A program made the position numbers and the translations under genes. Positions 1-9,416 of a stretch of 64,000 nucleotides of DNA are shown here, piece after piece (the first letter of the stretch is position 1; each line of letters starts with the position of its first letter). Below the pieces are notes generated by a model. It had not been told where the DNA came from. It saw only the letters and a list, made by a program, of their open reading frames with translations, and ran no database searches. Location: NCBI RefSeq assembly GCF_007595705.1, contig NZ_NISY01000003.1:310001-374000 (forward strand). The letters are read 5' to 3'. This DNA is from Streptomyces sp. SAJ15 (GTDB lineage: Bacteria; Actinomycetota; Actinomycetes; Streptomycetales; Streptomycetaceae).

Positions 1-76
1 CGGCGGGCGAGGCGAGAGCGATCGCCGCGGCCGTGGTGACGGCCGTCGCGGCGAGGCTGGTGGTCAGCCGACGCAT
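1..76 (-). CDS. Secreted protein, 5' end only
   Basis: Only the first 25 codons lie in the window. They read as a signal peptide: MRRLTT, then an Ala/Thr/Val-rich hydrophobic core ending near ALASPA. The ATG is preceded on the minus strand by a good ribosome binding site (GGAGGA, about 5 nt away). The mature protein is outside the window, so its function cannot be named. Confidence 0.6.
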   Translation of the reverse strand, partial: MRRLTTSLAATAVTTAAAIALASPA

Positions 77-265
77 GTGTTCCTCCGATGTCTGACGGTC
101 CCTCCAGGCGTGGATGTGGGGGCCTTTCGGGCGCCGTTGATGTGGGGCGGAGCAAGAACGAGGTGACGCAGGCCAAGGATTCGCCAGGTACCTGACAACG
201 GTCAAGATCTCTGCCAGCACTGGCATGAACAGGACGTGAAGCGTCGCGAAGCGGAAGCGGACCCG

Positions 266-305
266 CCGACCTGCCGACCTGCCGACCTGCCGACCTGCCG
301 ACCCG
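266..305. repeat. 8-bp tandem repeat
   Basis: Four exact copies of CCGACCTG followed by one degenerate copy (CCGACCCG). They lie in the gap (77-375) between the secreted-protein start and the end of the MerR gene. I see nothing else in that gap that I can assign. Confidence 0.8.
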
Positions 306-375
306 CTGGCCTACCAGTCAGACCGGCTCGCCCGGAGGGAACCGGGCGCCGGGGCACCCGCTCCGCTCCGCCCTG

Positions 376-1662
376 TCAGCTCCGGCTGTCCGCACCGCCC
401 GGTCCCGTCCCGCCAGCGGCTTCGCCGCGGCCGGCCACCAGGGCGTCCATCGTGCGAGCGTTCACCTCGCGGATGGCGGCGGCCGCGATGAAGGCGGCGG
501 TGTCGGCGGGTCCGACGAGGGACCGAACGGCCCGCACCGCCTCGACGGGGAGGGACACCAGCTCGGTGGGGAGAGGTCCCGGCTCGGCGGGGAGAGACAC
601 CGCCTCGGCGGGGAGGGGCACCGCCTCGACGGGGAGGGCCCCCGGAGCGGCGGGCGGCGTCGGGCGCCCGGCCGCGTCGGGTGGCGCCGTCGCCTCGTCG
701 AGATGTCGACGCAGATGGCGGGTGGCGAGGGTGCGCATGGCGCGGGCCAGCTCGGCGTCGACCGTCTGCTGGGCGAGGGGCCGCAGCCGACGGACGAGGG
801 CGGCCGCCTCGGTGGCCTCGGCGTCGGTCGGCGGGTGGTCCAGATACGGCTGGAAGACATGCTCGGTGGTGAAGTCGAGAAAGCGACCGGCGATGTGCTC
901 GACCTGAGTGCGCAACTCCCGGAGGTGGCCCGAGATGGCGAGCAGGGGCACCCCGGCGGCGTACAGCTCGGCGGCGACGGCGAGCTCCTGCGGGCTGGGG
1001 ACGAGGAACTCGTCGTCGTGGCCGGGCAGCGGCTCCAGCACACCCAGTTCGAGCGCCTCCGCCACGGCCGCGTCGTCCGGCCGCCCGCCGAAGCGGGCGT
1101 TCAGCTCGGCACGGCTGATGCGGCCGGCCTCCTCGTCGGTCCAGGGGCCGTCGACCTCGGCGACCAGGCCGAGCACCCCGCCCAGGCCGCGGCCGGCGTC
1201 CCACGCCTCCAACAGCTCCTTGATGCTGGCCAGGGTGTAGCCGCGGTCGAGCAGGTCGGCGATCTGCCGCAGTCGGGCCAGATGGGGGTCGCCGTAGACG
1301 TTGGCCCGGCCCCGCCGCTCCGGTCGGGGCAGCAGGCCGCGGTCCTGATAGGCGCGGATCGTGCGGACGGTGGCACCACTGTGGTGGGCCAGGTCCTCGA
1401 TCCGGTACTCCCGGGGCCGCCGCTCCTCACCCGGTGCGGCGTGCCCACTTCCCGGCGCGTCGGGCCCCCCATCCGGCGCAACCTGCCCGCCGCCCGGTCC
1501 GCCGTGCCCGCCGTCCGGTCCATCGTGCCCGTCGCCCGGTCCGGGGTGCTTCGCCTTCGGACCGCCGTGCCCGTCGCCCGGTGCGTCCTGTCGCGCCCTC
1601 TGCCCGCCGTGCCCGGCCCGCCCGCCGTACCGCAACCGCCCGTCACCGTCGTGCTCGGACAA
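376..1662 (-). CDS. MerR-family transcriptional regulator
   Basis: A 428-residue MerR-type regulator. The winged helix-turn-helix starts near residue 85 (YRIEDLAHHSGATVRTIRAY, then QDRGLLP) and has the usual MerR helix and wing. Residues 1-80 are Gly/Asp/Pro/His-rich low complexity, and residues 340-376 are degenerate repeats of the type LPxEAV; neither belongs to the DNA-binding core. No effector domain is recognised; the C-terminal half is helical and has no Cys cluster typical of metal sensors. The start is TTG, with GGGAGG about 8 nt upstream; a later start is possible because the N-terminus is repetitive. It is the last gene of a four-gene minus-strand operon, 13 nt after the hydrolase, so it may regulate that operon. 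Confidence 0.85.
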   Translation of the reverse strand: MSEHDGDGRLRYGGRAGHGGQRARQDAPGDGHGGPKAKHPGPGDGHDGPDGGHGGPGGGQVAPDGGPDAPGSGHAAPGEERRPREYRIEDLAHHSGATVRTIRAYQDRGLLPRPERRGRANVYGDPHLARLRQIADLLDRGYTLASIKELLEAWDAGRGLGGVLGLVAEVDGPWTDEEAGRISRAELNARFGGRPDDAAVAEALELGVLEPLPGHDDEFLVPSPQELAVAAELYAAGVPLLAISGHLRELRTQVEHIAGRFLDFTTEHVFQPYLDHPPTDAEATEAAALVRRLRPLAQQTVDAELARAMRTLATRHLRRHLDEATAPPDAAGRPTPPAAPGALPVEAVPLPAEAVSLPAEPGPLPTELVSLPVEAVRAVRSLVGPADTAAFIAAAAIREVNARTMDALVAGRGEAAGGTGPGGADSRS

Positions 1663-1675
1663 CCTCGCCGCCTCC

Positions 1676-2593
1676 CTACGAGGCGGCCGCGCGGCCTATC
1701 GCGCCCGCCGCGGCACGGGCCGCGGGTGAGGTGGCCAGATAGTCCACGGCCCGGCGCAGCGACCCCTCGTGCGAGGGATGGTACGACCTCCTGAGGTAGC
1801 GGGGTATCGCGCCGCCGAGCTCGCGCCAGCTCGGCAGCAGCCCCTTGCGCACGGCCCGGTTGTGCTCCCGCAGGGAGTACCGCAGCCGTCGGGCGAGCCG
1901 CGGATCGTGGCGGATCAGGTAGGAGGCGCCGACGGCCCACAGCCACAGCAGCGCCGGGGCCGCCACGGCCATGCCCTCGACGCGGCGGGCGTAGCGCGGC
2001 AGGCCGGAGCCGCCGCAGTGCTGGTACATGTCGAACGCCACCGCGCGGTGCTCCACCTCCTCCGCGCCGTGCCAGCGCAGCAGGTCCAGCATGACCGGGT
2101 CGCAGTCGGCGCGGTCCAGCGCCTCCGCGCGCAGCACCCAGTCCCCGAGCACCGCGGTGAACTGCTCGATCGCCGCTATCAGCGAGAGCCGGTAGCGCAG
2201 CCACTCCCGGTCGGTGAGGGGGAGACCCAGCGGCGGCCGCTCGCCGAGCAGCCGGTCGAACATCCACTCCACGCGGCGGGTGTAGGGGGTGGTGTCCAGG
2301 CCCTGGTCCGCCAGGTGGTCCAGGACGTGGGAGTGCTGGACGCTGTGCGTGGCCTCCTGCCCCATGAAGCCCTTGACCTCCTTCAGCAGCACCGGGTCGT
2401 CCACCAGTGGCAGGGCCTCCTTGAAGACCTTGACGAACCAGCGCTCCCCGGCGGGCAGCAGCAGGTGGAGCACATTGATGACGTGAGTAGCGGTGGGCTC
2501 GTCCGGTATCCAGTGCAGCGGGGTGCGCCGCCAGTCGAAGGCGACCCGGCGCGGGCGGATCGGATAGTGATCGGTCAACTCCCTGCCCTTCAC
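1676..2593 (-). CDS. Diiron-type metal-dependent hydrolase family protein
   Basis: A 305-residue protein matching the family annotated as metal-dependent hydrolase (COG3687/PF10118 type). Ferritin-like metal motifs are visible: E80-x2-H83 with H87 (GQEATHSVQH), E143 (IEQFTA), and E178/E179 with H182 (HGAEEVEHRA). This arrangement suits a four-helix diiron site; the true reaction of the family is poorly known. The start is GTG without a clear ribosome binding site, so the first few codons are uncertain. It lies 106 nt downstream of the EphD-like gene and just upstream of the MerR gene. The company of an epoxide-hydrolase/SDR fusion suggests a role in oxidised lipid or hydrophobic substrate metabolism; that is inference. 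Confidence 0.8.
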   Translation of the reverse strand: MKGRELTDHYPIRPRRVAFDWRRTPLHWIPDEPTATHVINVLHLLLPAGERWFVKVFKEALPLVDDPVLLKEVKGFMGQEATHSVQHSHVLDHLADQGLDTTPYTRRVEWMFDRLLGERPPLGLPLTDREWLRYRLSLIAAIEQFTAVLGDWVLRAEALDRADCDPVMLDLLRWHGAEEVEHRAVAFDMYQHCGGSGLPRYARRVEGMAVAAPALLWLWAVGASYLIRHDPRLARRLRYSLREHNRAVRKGLLPSWRELGGAIPRYLRRSYHPSHEGSLRRAVDYLATSPAARAAAGAIGRAAAS

Positions 2594-2699
2594 GAGGGGT
2601 GGTCACGGGGCATCGGCGCCGGGTGGGTGCCGGAGCACGGGTGCGGGGTGTGTGCGCGGGGCGTCGGGGGCCGCCCCGCGTACACGGGCGGCCGCCGGG

Positions 2700-4574
2700 C
2701 TACAGCGGCGGCTTGATGCGGGCTATGGCGCGCAACGCCCGCGGCGAGACGCGCGCCAGCAGCCGGGAGACGCGCGCCTCCGGGGTGACCGGCACCACCG
2801 CCTGGTCGCGCAGCACCGCGCGCAGGATGGCGTCCGCGACCTTCTCCGGCGGGTAGTTGCGCCGCCCGTACAGCCGTGCGGCCTTCTCCTGCCGGTCCCG
2901 CTGCTCGTGGTCCGGGACGCCCGCGAAGCGCGCGGTGGCGGCGATGTTCGTGTTGACGAAGCCGGGGCAGACGGCGGAGACACCGATGCCCTGGTCGGCG
3001 AGGTCCGCCCGCAGGCACTCGCTGAGCATCAGCACGGCCGCCTTGGACGCGCCGTAGGCGGGCAGCGAGCGGGTGGGCTGGTAGGCGGCGGCCGAGGCGG
3101 TGTTGACGATGTGTCCGCCCTGGCCGCGCTCGGCCATCTGTCGGCCGAAGACCCGGCAGCCGTGGATCACGCCCCACAGATTGACGTCGAGGACCCTGCG
3201 CCAGTCGTCCGTGGTGGTGTCCAGGAAGGAGCCGGACAGCCCGATGCCGGCGTTGTTGACCAGCACGTCCACCACCCCGTATTCGGCGGCGACCTTGTGG
3301 GCGAGCTTCTCCATGGCCTGCTCGTCGGCGACGTCGACGGTCTCCGCCCAGGCCCGGGGTGCCCCGATCAGTCGCGCCAGCTCGGCGGTGCGCGCGGCGC
3401 CCTCCGCGTCCCGGTCCACCGCCACCACCCGCGCCCCCGCCTCCGCGAAGGCGAAGGCCGTGGCCCGGCCGATGCCGCTGGCCGCGCCGGTCACCAGCAC
3501 CAGCTGGCCGCCGAAGCGCTCGGCGTAGGCGCTGTTCACCTTGCGGGCGGAGGCGGCCGGGCTCGGGACGCAGCCGCCGGTCTCCCGGCCGTCGCGCCCC
3601 TCGACCGAGGTGACGAACTCGGTGATCCAGGCCGCGAGCTGGTCGGGCCGGGTGCGCGGGACCCAGTGCTTGGCGGCGATGGTGCGCCGGGTCAGCCGCG
3701 GCACCCACTGCTCCAGGTCGTCGTAGAGCCGCGGGGAGAGGAAGGCGTCCCCGGTCGGGACGATCAGCTGCACCGGCACATGGGCGTAGGCGTCCTCGCG
3801 CGGCCGAATCATCCGCTCCCGCACGTTGTCCCGGTAGAGCCAGGCGCCGTGCGCGGCGTCGTCGGGCAGCGACCGTGTCGGGTAGTCCCCGGCCGGCACC
3901 CCCTCGGTGCGCTCCAACAGCCGTGGCCAGCGCCTGCCGAGCGGGCCGCGCCACAGCGCCTCCGGGAGGGCGGGGGTGTGCAGCGCGTACACGTACCAGG
4001 ACTTGGCGGTCTGGCCGAGCAGGTGGGCCGTCCGGCGTGGGGTGGGGCGGGTCATCCGCCGCTTGATCCAGTGCCCGAAGTGGTCGAGCGAGGGGCCGGA
4101 GATGGAGGTGAAGGAGGCGATGCGCTCCTCGGCGCGGGGCACGGTGGCGCACTCCCACCCCTGGACCGAGCCCCAGTCGTGGCCCACCACGTGCACAGGG
4201 CGGTCCGGGCTCACCGCGGCGGCCACGGCCAGGAAGTCGTCGGTGAGCAGCTCCAGGCGGTAGCCGCCGCGCAGCGGGGAGGGGGCGGTGGAGCTCCCGC
4301 AGCCGCGCACGTCGTACGCGACCACGTGGAAGCGGTCCGCCAGCCGCCGCGCGACCGGCGCCCAGACCTCCTTGCTGTCCGGGTAGCCGTGCAGCAGCAG
4401 CACGGTGGGGCGGTCGGGGTCCGCCGCCCCGGCGAGGCCCCACTCGGCCACGCACAGCTCCACCTCGCCGCTGCGGACCCGGCGCTCGCGCGCCTCGTCC
4501 GCGCCGGGGGCGGCACTCGCTCCGGGGGCCTCCCCCGCGCCGCCGGTGCCGGGTGCCTGGGGTGCGTCGGTCAC
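2700..4574 (-). CDS. EphD-like fusion: alpha/beta hydrolase plus short-chain dehydrogenase
   Basis: A 624-residue two-domain enzyme. Residues about 35-330 are an alpha/beta hydrolase of the epoxide hydrolase kind: oxyanion motif HGYPDSKEVW (62-71), nucleophile Asp133 in GHDWGS, and a likely catalytic His in AKHWVPR near residue 301. Residues about 340-600 are a short-chain dehydrogenase: TGAASGIG cofactor loop near 361, NNAG, and Ser...Tyr-x3-Lys (YGASK) near 506. The same domain order is found in mycobacterial EphD, linked to epoxide and lipid metabolism. The start is a GTG overlapping the M24 gene stop by 4 bp (GTGA), with GAGGAGGG upstream, so the two are probably translationally coupled. 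The first 30 residues are an Ala/Gly/Pro-rich tail. The substrate is unknown. Confidence 0.9.
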   Translation of the reverse strand: MTDAPQAPGTGGAGEAPGASAAPGADEARERRVRSGEVELCVAEWGLAGAADPDRPTVLLLHGYPDSKEVWAPVARRLADRFHVVAYDVRGCGSSTAPSPLRGGYRLELLTDDFLAVAAAVSPDRPVHVVGHDWGSVQGWECATVPRAEERIASFTSISGPSLDHFGHWIKRRMTRPTPRRTAHLLGQTAKSWYVYALHTPALPEALWRGPLGRRWPRLLERTEGVPAGDYPTRSLPDDAAHGAWLYRDNVRERMIRPREDAYAHVPVQLIVPTGDAFLSPRLYDDLEQWVPRLTRRTIAAKHWVPRTRPDQLAAWITEFVTSVEGRDGRETGGCVPSPAASARKVNSAYAERFGGQLVLVTGAASGIGRATAFAFAEAGARVVAVDRDAEGAARTAELARLIGAPRAWAETVDVADEQAMEKLAHKVAAEYGVVDVLVNNAGIGLSGSFLDTTTDDWRRVLDVNLWGVIHGCRVFGRQMAERGQGGHIVNTASAAAYQPTRSLPAYGASKAAVLMLSECLRADLADQGIGVSAVCPGFVNTNIAATARFAGVPDHEQRDRQEKAARLYGRRNYPPEKVADAILRAVLRDQAVVPVTPEARVSRLLARVSPRALRAIARIKPPL

Positions 4575-5422
4575 GAGCCCTCCTCGTTCCAGCGCCGCAC
4601 ATGCGGCAGATCGTCGTCCAGCCAGAAGGCGCTCTCCTCGGGGTCCCGGGAGTCGGTGACCACGAGGAGCTCCTCGAACTTCGCTCCGGTGCCGCGGAAG
4701 CCGAGGTGCGGCTCGACCGCCCACAGGCCCGGCCGCGGCGGGTGGTCGGAGAAGCGGTGCGGGCTCCACAGCGGGGACCAGCCCTCGCGGTGGCCGCGCA
4801 CCGCGTCCGAGGCCAGGCCCTTGAGGCTCTGGGTGCCGAACCCGAACAGCCGGGGCGACCAGCGGCGCTCCCGGACCCGGTGCACCCGGTGCGCGATGAC
4901 CCCGAAGGGATAGGCCCGGTGTCGGTTGGCGTAGCCCTGGCGGGCCATCAGCCGGTCCACGTCCGTGTAGATCTCGCGGAGCGTGCGCCGCTCGCGCACC
5001 TCGCGCAGGATCAGCTCCCGGTGCTCCCGCAGGTCGGTCAGGAGCCGCTCGTGCAGGGCGTTGGGGCCGAGGCAGCCCGCGTACCCCACGTCGGCCGGAT
5101 ACCCCTTGAACACCGGGGCGAGATCGAGGATGAACGGCATACCCGGCTCCAGGCGCCGGTTGGTGGGGAAGAACTGGAGCGGCACGCGGAAGCCCACGAA
5201 GGCGGTGCGGTCCCCGAACCAGGCGAAGGGCAGGTGGAACCAGTCCCGCACCCCGCGCTCGCGCAGCCACTCCCGCTGCATCCGGGCCGCCTCCCGCTCG
5301 GTCACCCCGGGGCGCAGCCGCGCGGCGACCGCCTCCGCGCACTCGTACCCCAGGCGCTGCACCTCCCTGAAGCCCCGCAGCTCCGTGTCCTGCCACCCGC
5401 CCACCGCTGAGGTCATGGCCAT
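4571..5422 (-). CDS. M24-family metallopeptidase-like protein
   Basis: A 283-residue protein with the pita-bread fold of methionine aminopeptidase and Xaa-Pro peptidase. The metal ligand pattern can be followed: Asp in FILDLAPVF, Asp in YPADVGYAG, His in PFGVIAHRVH, Glu in LWAVEPHLG and Glu in AKFEELLVV. It is the first gene of the minus-strand operon M24-EphD-hydrolase-MerR. Start chosen at an ATG preceded by GGGGACGG; an ATG two codons downstream is equally possible. Longer upstream starts lack a ribosome binding site. Some M24 homologues are not peptidases (creatinase, for example), so the activity stays open. Confidence 0.85.
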   Translation of the reverse strand: MAMTSAVGGWQDTELRGFREVQRLGYECAEAVAARLRPGVTEREAARMQREWLRERGVRDWFHLPFAWFGDRTAFVGFRVPLQFFPTNRRLEPGMPFILDLAPVFKGYPADVGYAGCLGPNALHERLLTDLREHRELILREVRERRTLREIYTDVDRLMARQGYANRHRAYPFGVIAHRVHRVRERRWSPRLFGFGTQSLKGLASDAVRGHREGWSPLWSPHRFSDHPPRPGLWAVEPHLGFRGTGAKFEELLVVTDSRDPEESAFWLDDDLPHVRRWNEEGS

Positions 5423-5492
5423 GGCGCCACCGTCCCCGCTCTCCGTCTGTCCGCTCGTCCAGGGCGAGGCGCGCGTCGTGCGCGCTACGCGT

Positions 5493-5521
5493 CCGTAACG
5501 TGACACCAATGAATGTGACAA
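5493..5521 (-). promoter_or_regulatory. Candidate promoter of the M24-EphD operon
   Basis: On the minus strand TTGTCA and TTACGG are separated by 17 nt, about 70 nt upstream of the M24 start. The box contains a direct repeat of TGTCACxTT, which may be a regulator site. The rest of the gap up to 5822 is made of degenerate copies of a CAGGCACCCGCC-like sequence and shows no gene. Confidence 0.35.
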
Positions 5522-5822
5522 TCTCCCGTGGCGACGTCAAGGGGTCTGCGCGCCCTGGGGATACTCGCGGTAACGGGCGCACGGCACAAGCCCGCGCCCC
5601 GGCCACCGACCCCGCCGCCCCAGGCACCCGCCAGGCACCCTCGTCGGGCACCCGCTCGTCAGGCACCCGCCGGACACGCCCAGGCTCCCCGCCACGCCCG
5701 CAGGTCACCCGGGGCGCCGACCCCGCCCCCCTACGGGTGGGTCAGACCCGAGGAGTACGCGAATCCAGCCGTCAGGACTGACGTCGGCTGTGGCGCGCGC
5801 CACTACCGTCGAAGGCGTGACT

Positions 5823-6833
5823 GTGATCGCTACCGAAGGCCTGAGCAAGCGGTACCCCCGGGTGACCGCGCTCGACCGGCTCTCCGTCGACATCACACCG
5901 GGCGTCACCGGCCTGGTGGGTGCCAACGGCGCCGGCAAATCCACGCTCATCAAGATCCTCCTGGGGCTCTCCCCCGCCAGCGAGGGCACCGCCCGCGTGC
6001 TCGGGCTCGACGTGGCCACCGAGGGCAGCGCCATCCGCGAGCGGGTCGGCTACATGCCCGAGCACGACTGTCTGCCGCCCGACGTCTCGGCCACCGAGTT
6101 CGTCGTCCACATGGCGCGCATGTCGGGGCTGCCGCCGGCCGCCGCCCGCGAGCGCACCGCCGACACGCTGCGCCACGTCGGCCTCTACGAGGAGCGCTAC
6201 CGCCCCATCGGCGGCTACTCCACCGGTATGAAACAGCGCGTCAAGCTGGCCCAGGCGCTGGTCCACGACCCGCGGCTGGTGCTGCTGGACGAGCCGACCA
6301 ACGGCCTGGACCCGGTCGGCCGCGACGAGATGCTGGGCCTGATCCGCCGCGTCCACACCGACTTCGGCATCTCGGTCCTGGTCACCTCGCACCTCCTCGG
6401 CGAGCTGGAGCGGACCTGCGACCACGTCGTGGTCATCGACGGCGGCAGGCTGCTGCGCTCCAGCTCCACCAGCGACTTCACCCAGGCCACCGCCTCCCTC
6501 GCGGTCGAGGTCACCGACCACGAGGACACGCTGCTGGCCCGGCTCACCGCCGCCGGCCTGGAGGTCGGCACCGACGGCCGGCTGCTGCTGGTCGACATCG
6601 CCGGCGAGGAGACCTACGACACCGTGCGGGACGCGGTGGTCGACCTCGGCGTGGGCCTGGTGCGCATGGAACAACGCCGGCACCGCATCGCCGAGATCTT
6701 CCGCGACACGGACCGCGCGGGCGACACCGCGGACCGCGCGGGCGGCCCCCCGGCCCCGCACGCCCCGGGCACCGGCGACCACACGCAGCACCCCGCACAG
6801 CAGAAGGAGGCGGTCGGCCATGACGCAGCCTGA
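5823..6833 (+). CDS. ABC transporter ATP-binding protein
   Basis: ATPase with Walker A GANGAGKST, signature YSTGMKQRV and Walker B LVLLDEPTNGLD. A long C-terminal part carries the regulatory segment seen in ABC-2 export ATPases. It is the first gene of a four-gene operon with two ATPase/permease pairs. Start GTG chosen because GAAGG lies about 7 nt upstream; a GTG two codons earlier is possible. Its last codons overlap the next gene by 14 bp. The tail after the ATPase fold is Asp/Ala/Gly/Pro-rich. The substrate cannot be read from the sequence. Confidence 0.88.
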   Translation: MIATEGLSKRYPRVTALDRLSVDITPGVTGLVGANGAGKSTLIKILLGLSPASEGTARVLGLDVATEGSAIRERVGYMPEHDCLPPDVSATEFVVHMARMSGLPPAAARERTADTLRHVGLYEERYRPIGGYSTGMKQRVKLAQALVHDPRLVLLDEPTNGLDPVGRDEMLGLIRRVHTDFGISVLVTSHLLGELERTCDHVVVIDGGRLLRSSSTSDFTQATASLAVEVTDHEDTLLARLTAAGLEVGTDGRLLLVDIAGEETYDTVRDAVVDLGVGLVRMEQRRHRIAEIFRDTDRAGDTADRAGGPPAPHAPGTGDHTQHPAQQKEAVGHDAA

Positions 6834-7704
6834 CGTCAACGTCATCCACAACATCGGCTACCGCCACTACGACGGACCGCGGCTGGGCCGCGCCTACGCC
6901 CGCCGCTCGCTGTTCTCCCAGAGCCTGCGCGGCGCCTACGGCCTGGGCCGGTCGGCGAAGTCCAAGGTGCTGCCGTTCATCCTGCTCGCCGTGATGTGCC
7001 TGCCCGCCGGGATCATCGTGGCGACGGCGGTCACCCTGAAGTCGGAGAAGCTGCCCGTGGAGTACACGGAGTACGCGCTCCTGCTCCAGGCCGTCATCGG
7101 GCTGTACATCGCGGCACAAGCCCCGCAGTCCGTCTCCCGCGACCTGCGCTTCAAGACCGTCCCGCTGTACTTCTCCCGCCCCATCGAGACGGTCGACTAC
7201 GTCCTGGCCAAGTTCGCGGCCATGGCCTCCGCCCTCTTCCTGCTCACCGCCGCCCCCGTGCTGATCCTGTACGTGGGCGCCCTGCTCGCCAAGCTCGACT
7301 TCGTGGAACAGACGAAGGGCGTGGCGCAAGGACTGGTCTCCGTGGCCCTGTTGTCCCTCCTGTTCGCCGGCATCGGCCTGGTCGTCGCCGCGCTCACCCC
7401 GCGCCGCGGCTTCGGCGTCGCCGCCATCATCGCCGTCCTCACCATCTCCTACGGGGCGGTCAGCGCCGTCCAGGCCATCGCCTTCGGCCAGGGCAGCACC
7501 GACGCCATCAGCTGGCTCGGCCTGTTCTCGCCGATCACCCTCGTCGACGGCGTGCAGTCGGCCTTCCTGGGCGCCACCTCGCAGTTCCCCGGCCAGTACG
7601 GCCCCGACGCCGCGACCGGAGCCGTCTACCTCCTCGTCCTCCTCGGCCTCATCGCCGGCTCGTACGGCCTGCTGATGCGCCGCTACCGAAAGGCCGGGCT
7701 GTAA
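6820..7704 (+). CDS. ABC transporter permease (ABC-2 type)
   Basis: A 294-residue membrane protein with about six hydrophobic segments, starting with VLPFILLAVMCLPAGIIVAT. The N-terminal cytosolic stretch contains the family-typical YRHYDGPRLG. The start ATG has a strong AAGGAGG site inside the end of the upstream ATPase gene, indicating translational coupling. It probably forms an exporter with the ATPase just upstream. Substrate unknown. Confidence 0.88.
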   Translation: MTQPDVNVIHNIGYRHYDGPRLGRAYARRSLFSQSLRGAYGLGRSAKSKVLPFILLAVMCLPAGIIVATAVTLKSEKLPVEYTEYALLLQAVIGLYIAAQAPQSVSRDLRFKTVPLYFSRPIETVDYVLAKFAAMASALFLLTAAPVLILYVGALLAKLDFVEQTKGVAQGLVSVALLSLLFAGIGLVVAALTPRRGFGVAAIIAVLTISYGAVSAVQAIAFGQGSTDAISWLGLFSPITLVDGVQSAFLGATSQFPGQYGPDAATGAVYLLVLLGLIAGSYGLLMRRYRKAGL

Positions 7705-7708
7705 CACC

Positions 7709-8626
7709 GTGACCACCATCGCCATCGACAACGTCTCGCGCTGGTTCGGAAACGTCGTCGCCGTGAACGACGTGACCATGACCATCGGCCCGGGGGTCAC
7801 CGGTCTGCTCGGCCCCAACGGCGCCGGGAAGTCCACGCTCATCAACATGATGGGCGGCTTCCTGGCCCCCTCCACCGGAAGCGTCACCCTCGACGGCGCC
7901 CCGATCTGGCGCAACGAGCAGGCGTACCGGCACATCGGCATCGTCCCCGAGCGGGAGTCGATGTACGACTTCCTCACCGGGCGCGAGTTCGTGCTCGCCA
8001 ACGCCGAGCTGCACGGCCTGGAGCGGCCGGTCGCCGCCGCCAAGAAGGCGCTCGCCACGGTCGAGATGGAGCACGCGGACACCCGCAGGATCTCCACGTA
8101 CAGCAAGGGCATGCGGCAGCGCGTGAAGATGGCGTCGGCGCTGGTGCACGAGCCGTCGGTGCTGCTGCTGGACGAGCCGTTCAACGGAATGGACCCGCGC
8201 CAGCGCATGCAGCTGATGGACCTGCTGCGGCGGATGGGCGCCGAGGGCCGCACCGTGCTGTTCTCCTCGCACATCCTGGAGGAGGTGGAGCAGCTCGCCG
8301 CGCACATCGAGGTGATCGTGGCCGGCCGGCACGCCGCCTCCGGCGACTTCCGCAAGATCCGCCGGCTGATGACCGACCGCCCGCACCGCTACCTGGTGCG
8401 CTCCAGCGACGACCGCGCGCTCGCCGCCGCGCTCATCGCCGACCCCTCCACCTCCGGGATCGAGGTCGACACCCGGGAGGGCGAGCTGCGCGTCCAGGCG
8501 GTCGACTTCGGCCGCTTCACCGAACTACTGCCGCGCGTGGCCCGTGAGCACGGCATCCGGCTCCTCACGGTCTCGCCCTCCGACGAGTCCCTGGAGAGCG
8601 TCTTCTCCTACCTCGTCGCGGCCTGA
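7709..8626 (+). CDS. ABC transporter ATP-binding protein
   Basis: A 305-residue ATPase: Walker A GPNGAGKST, signature YSKGMRQRV, Walker B VLLLDEPFNGMD and switch His in SSHILEEV. It starts with GTG only 4 nt after the preceding permease and is followed 16 nt later by the second permease, so it is the ATPase of pair two. It resembles the first ATPase and the two pairs look like an ancient duplication. Substrate unknown. Confidence 0.88.
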   Translation: MTTIAIDNVSRWFGNVVAVNDVTMTIGPGVTGLLGPNGAGKSTLINMMGGFLAPSTGSVTLDGAPIWRNEQAYRHIGIVPERESMYDFLTGREFVLANAELHGLERPVAAAKKALATVEMEHADTRRISTYSKGMRQRVKMASALVHEPSVLLLDEPFNGMDPRQRMQLMDLLRRMGAEGRTVLFSSHILEEVEQLAAHIEVIVAGRHAASGDFRKIRRLMTDRPHRYLVRSSDDRALAAALIADPSTSGIEVDTREGELRVQAVDFGRFTELLPRVAREHGIRLLTVSPSDESLESVFSYLVAA

Positions 8627-8642
8627 AAGGAGCCAAAGCGAT

Positions 8643-9401
8643 ATGTCCACCACCGCCGTCTCCGCCAGGTCCGGCCCCGCGCTCTACCACCCCACCGTCG
8701 CCCGGCTCACCTACCGCGCCCTGTTGGGCCGCCGCCGTGCGCTGATCCTGGCGGCGCTGCCCGCCCTGCTGCTGCTCATCTCCGTCGCCGTACGGGTGCT
8801 CAGCGGTGCCGACGACGCCACCGCCGACGGCGTCCTGGGCGGCTTCGCCCTCGCCACCATGGTGCCGCTCATCGGCGTGATCGCCGGCACCGGAGCGATC
8901 GGCCCGGAGATCGACGACGGCTCGGTGGTCTATCTGCTCGCCAAGCCCGTCAAGCGTCCGACGATCATCTTCACCAAGCTGGTCGTCGCCATCGGCGTCT
9001 CGGTCACCTTCTCCGCGCTGCCGACCCTGGTGGCCGGCTTCGTCCTCAACGGCAACAGCCAGGGCCTGGCGGTCGCCTACGCCGCGGCCGCCGCGGTGGC
9101 CTCCGTCGCCTACAGCGCGATCTTCCTGCTGCTGGGCACGGTCACCCGACACGCGGTCGTCGCCGGCCTGGTCTACGCCCTCGTCTGGGAGTCCGTCTTC
9201 GGCAACCTGGTCGCCGGCGCCCGGACCCTCAGCGTCCAGCAGTGGTCGCTGGCGGTCGCGCAGAAGATCGCCGAGCACGACACGATCACCTCGGACGTGG
9301 GGCTGCCGCTCGCCGTCGTCCTGCTGGTCGGCGTGACGGTCACCGCCACCTGGTACGCCGGCCGCAAGCTGCGCGCGCTCACGCTCTCCGGGGAGGAGTG
9401 A
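8643..9401 (+). CDS. ABC transporter permease (ABC-2 type)
   Basis: A 252-residue membrane protein with about six hydrophobic segments; the first is LILAALPALLLLISVAVRVL. The motif IGPEIDDGSVVYLLAKPV is typical of ABC-2 permeases of this group. Start ATG with AAAGGAGC about 8 nt upstream. It closes the four-gene operon. A start about 33 codons earlier would overlap the ATPase and is not needed. Confidence 0.87.
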   Translation: MSTTAVSARSGPALYHPTVARLTYRALLGRRRALILAALPALLLLISVAVRVLSGADDATADGVLGGFALATMVPLIGVIAGTGAIGPEIDDGSVVYLLAKPVKRPTIIFTKLVVAIGVSVTFSALPTLVAGFVLNGNSQGLAVAYAAAAAVASVAYSAIFLLLGTVTRHAVVAGLVYALVWESVFGNLVAGARTLSVQQWSLAVAQKIAEHDTITSDVGLPLAVVLLVGVTVTATWYAGRKLRALTLSGEE

Positions 9402-9416
9402 GCCCGGGCCGCGGGG

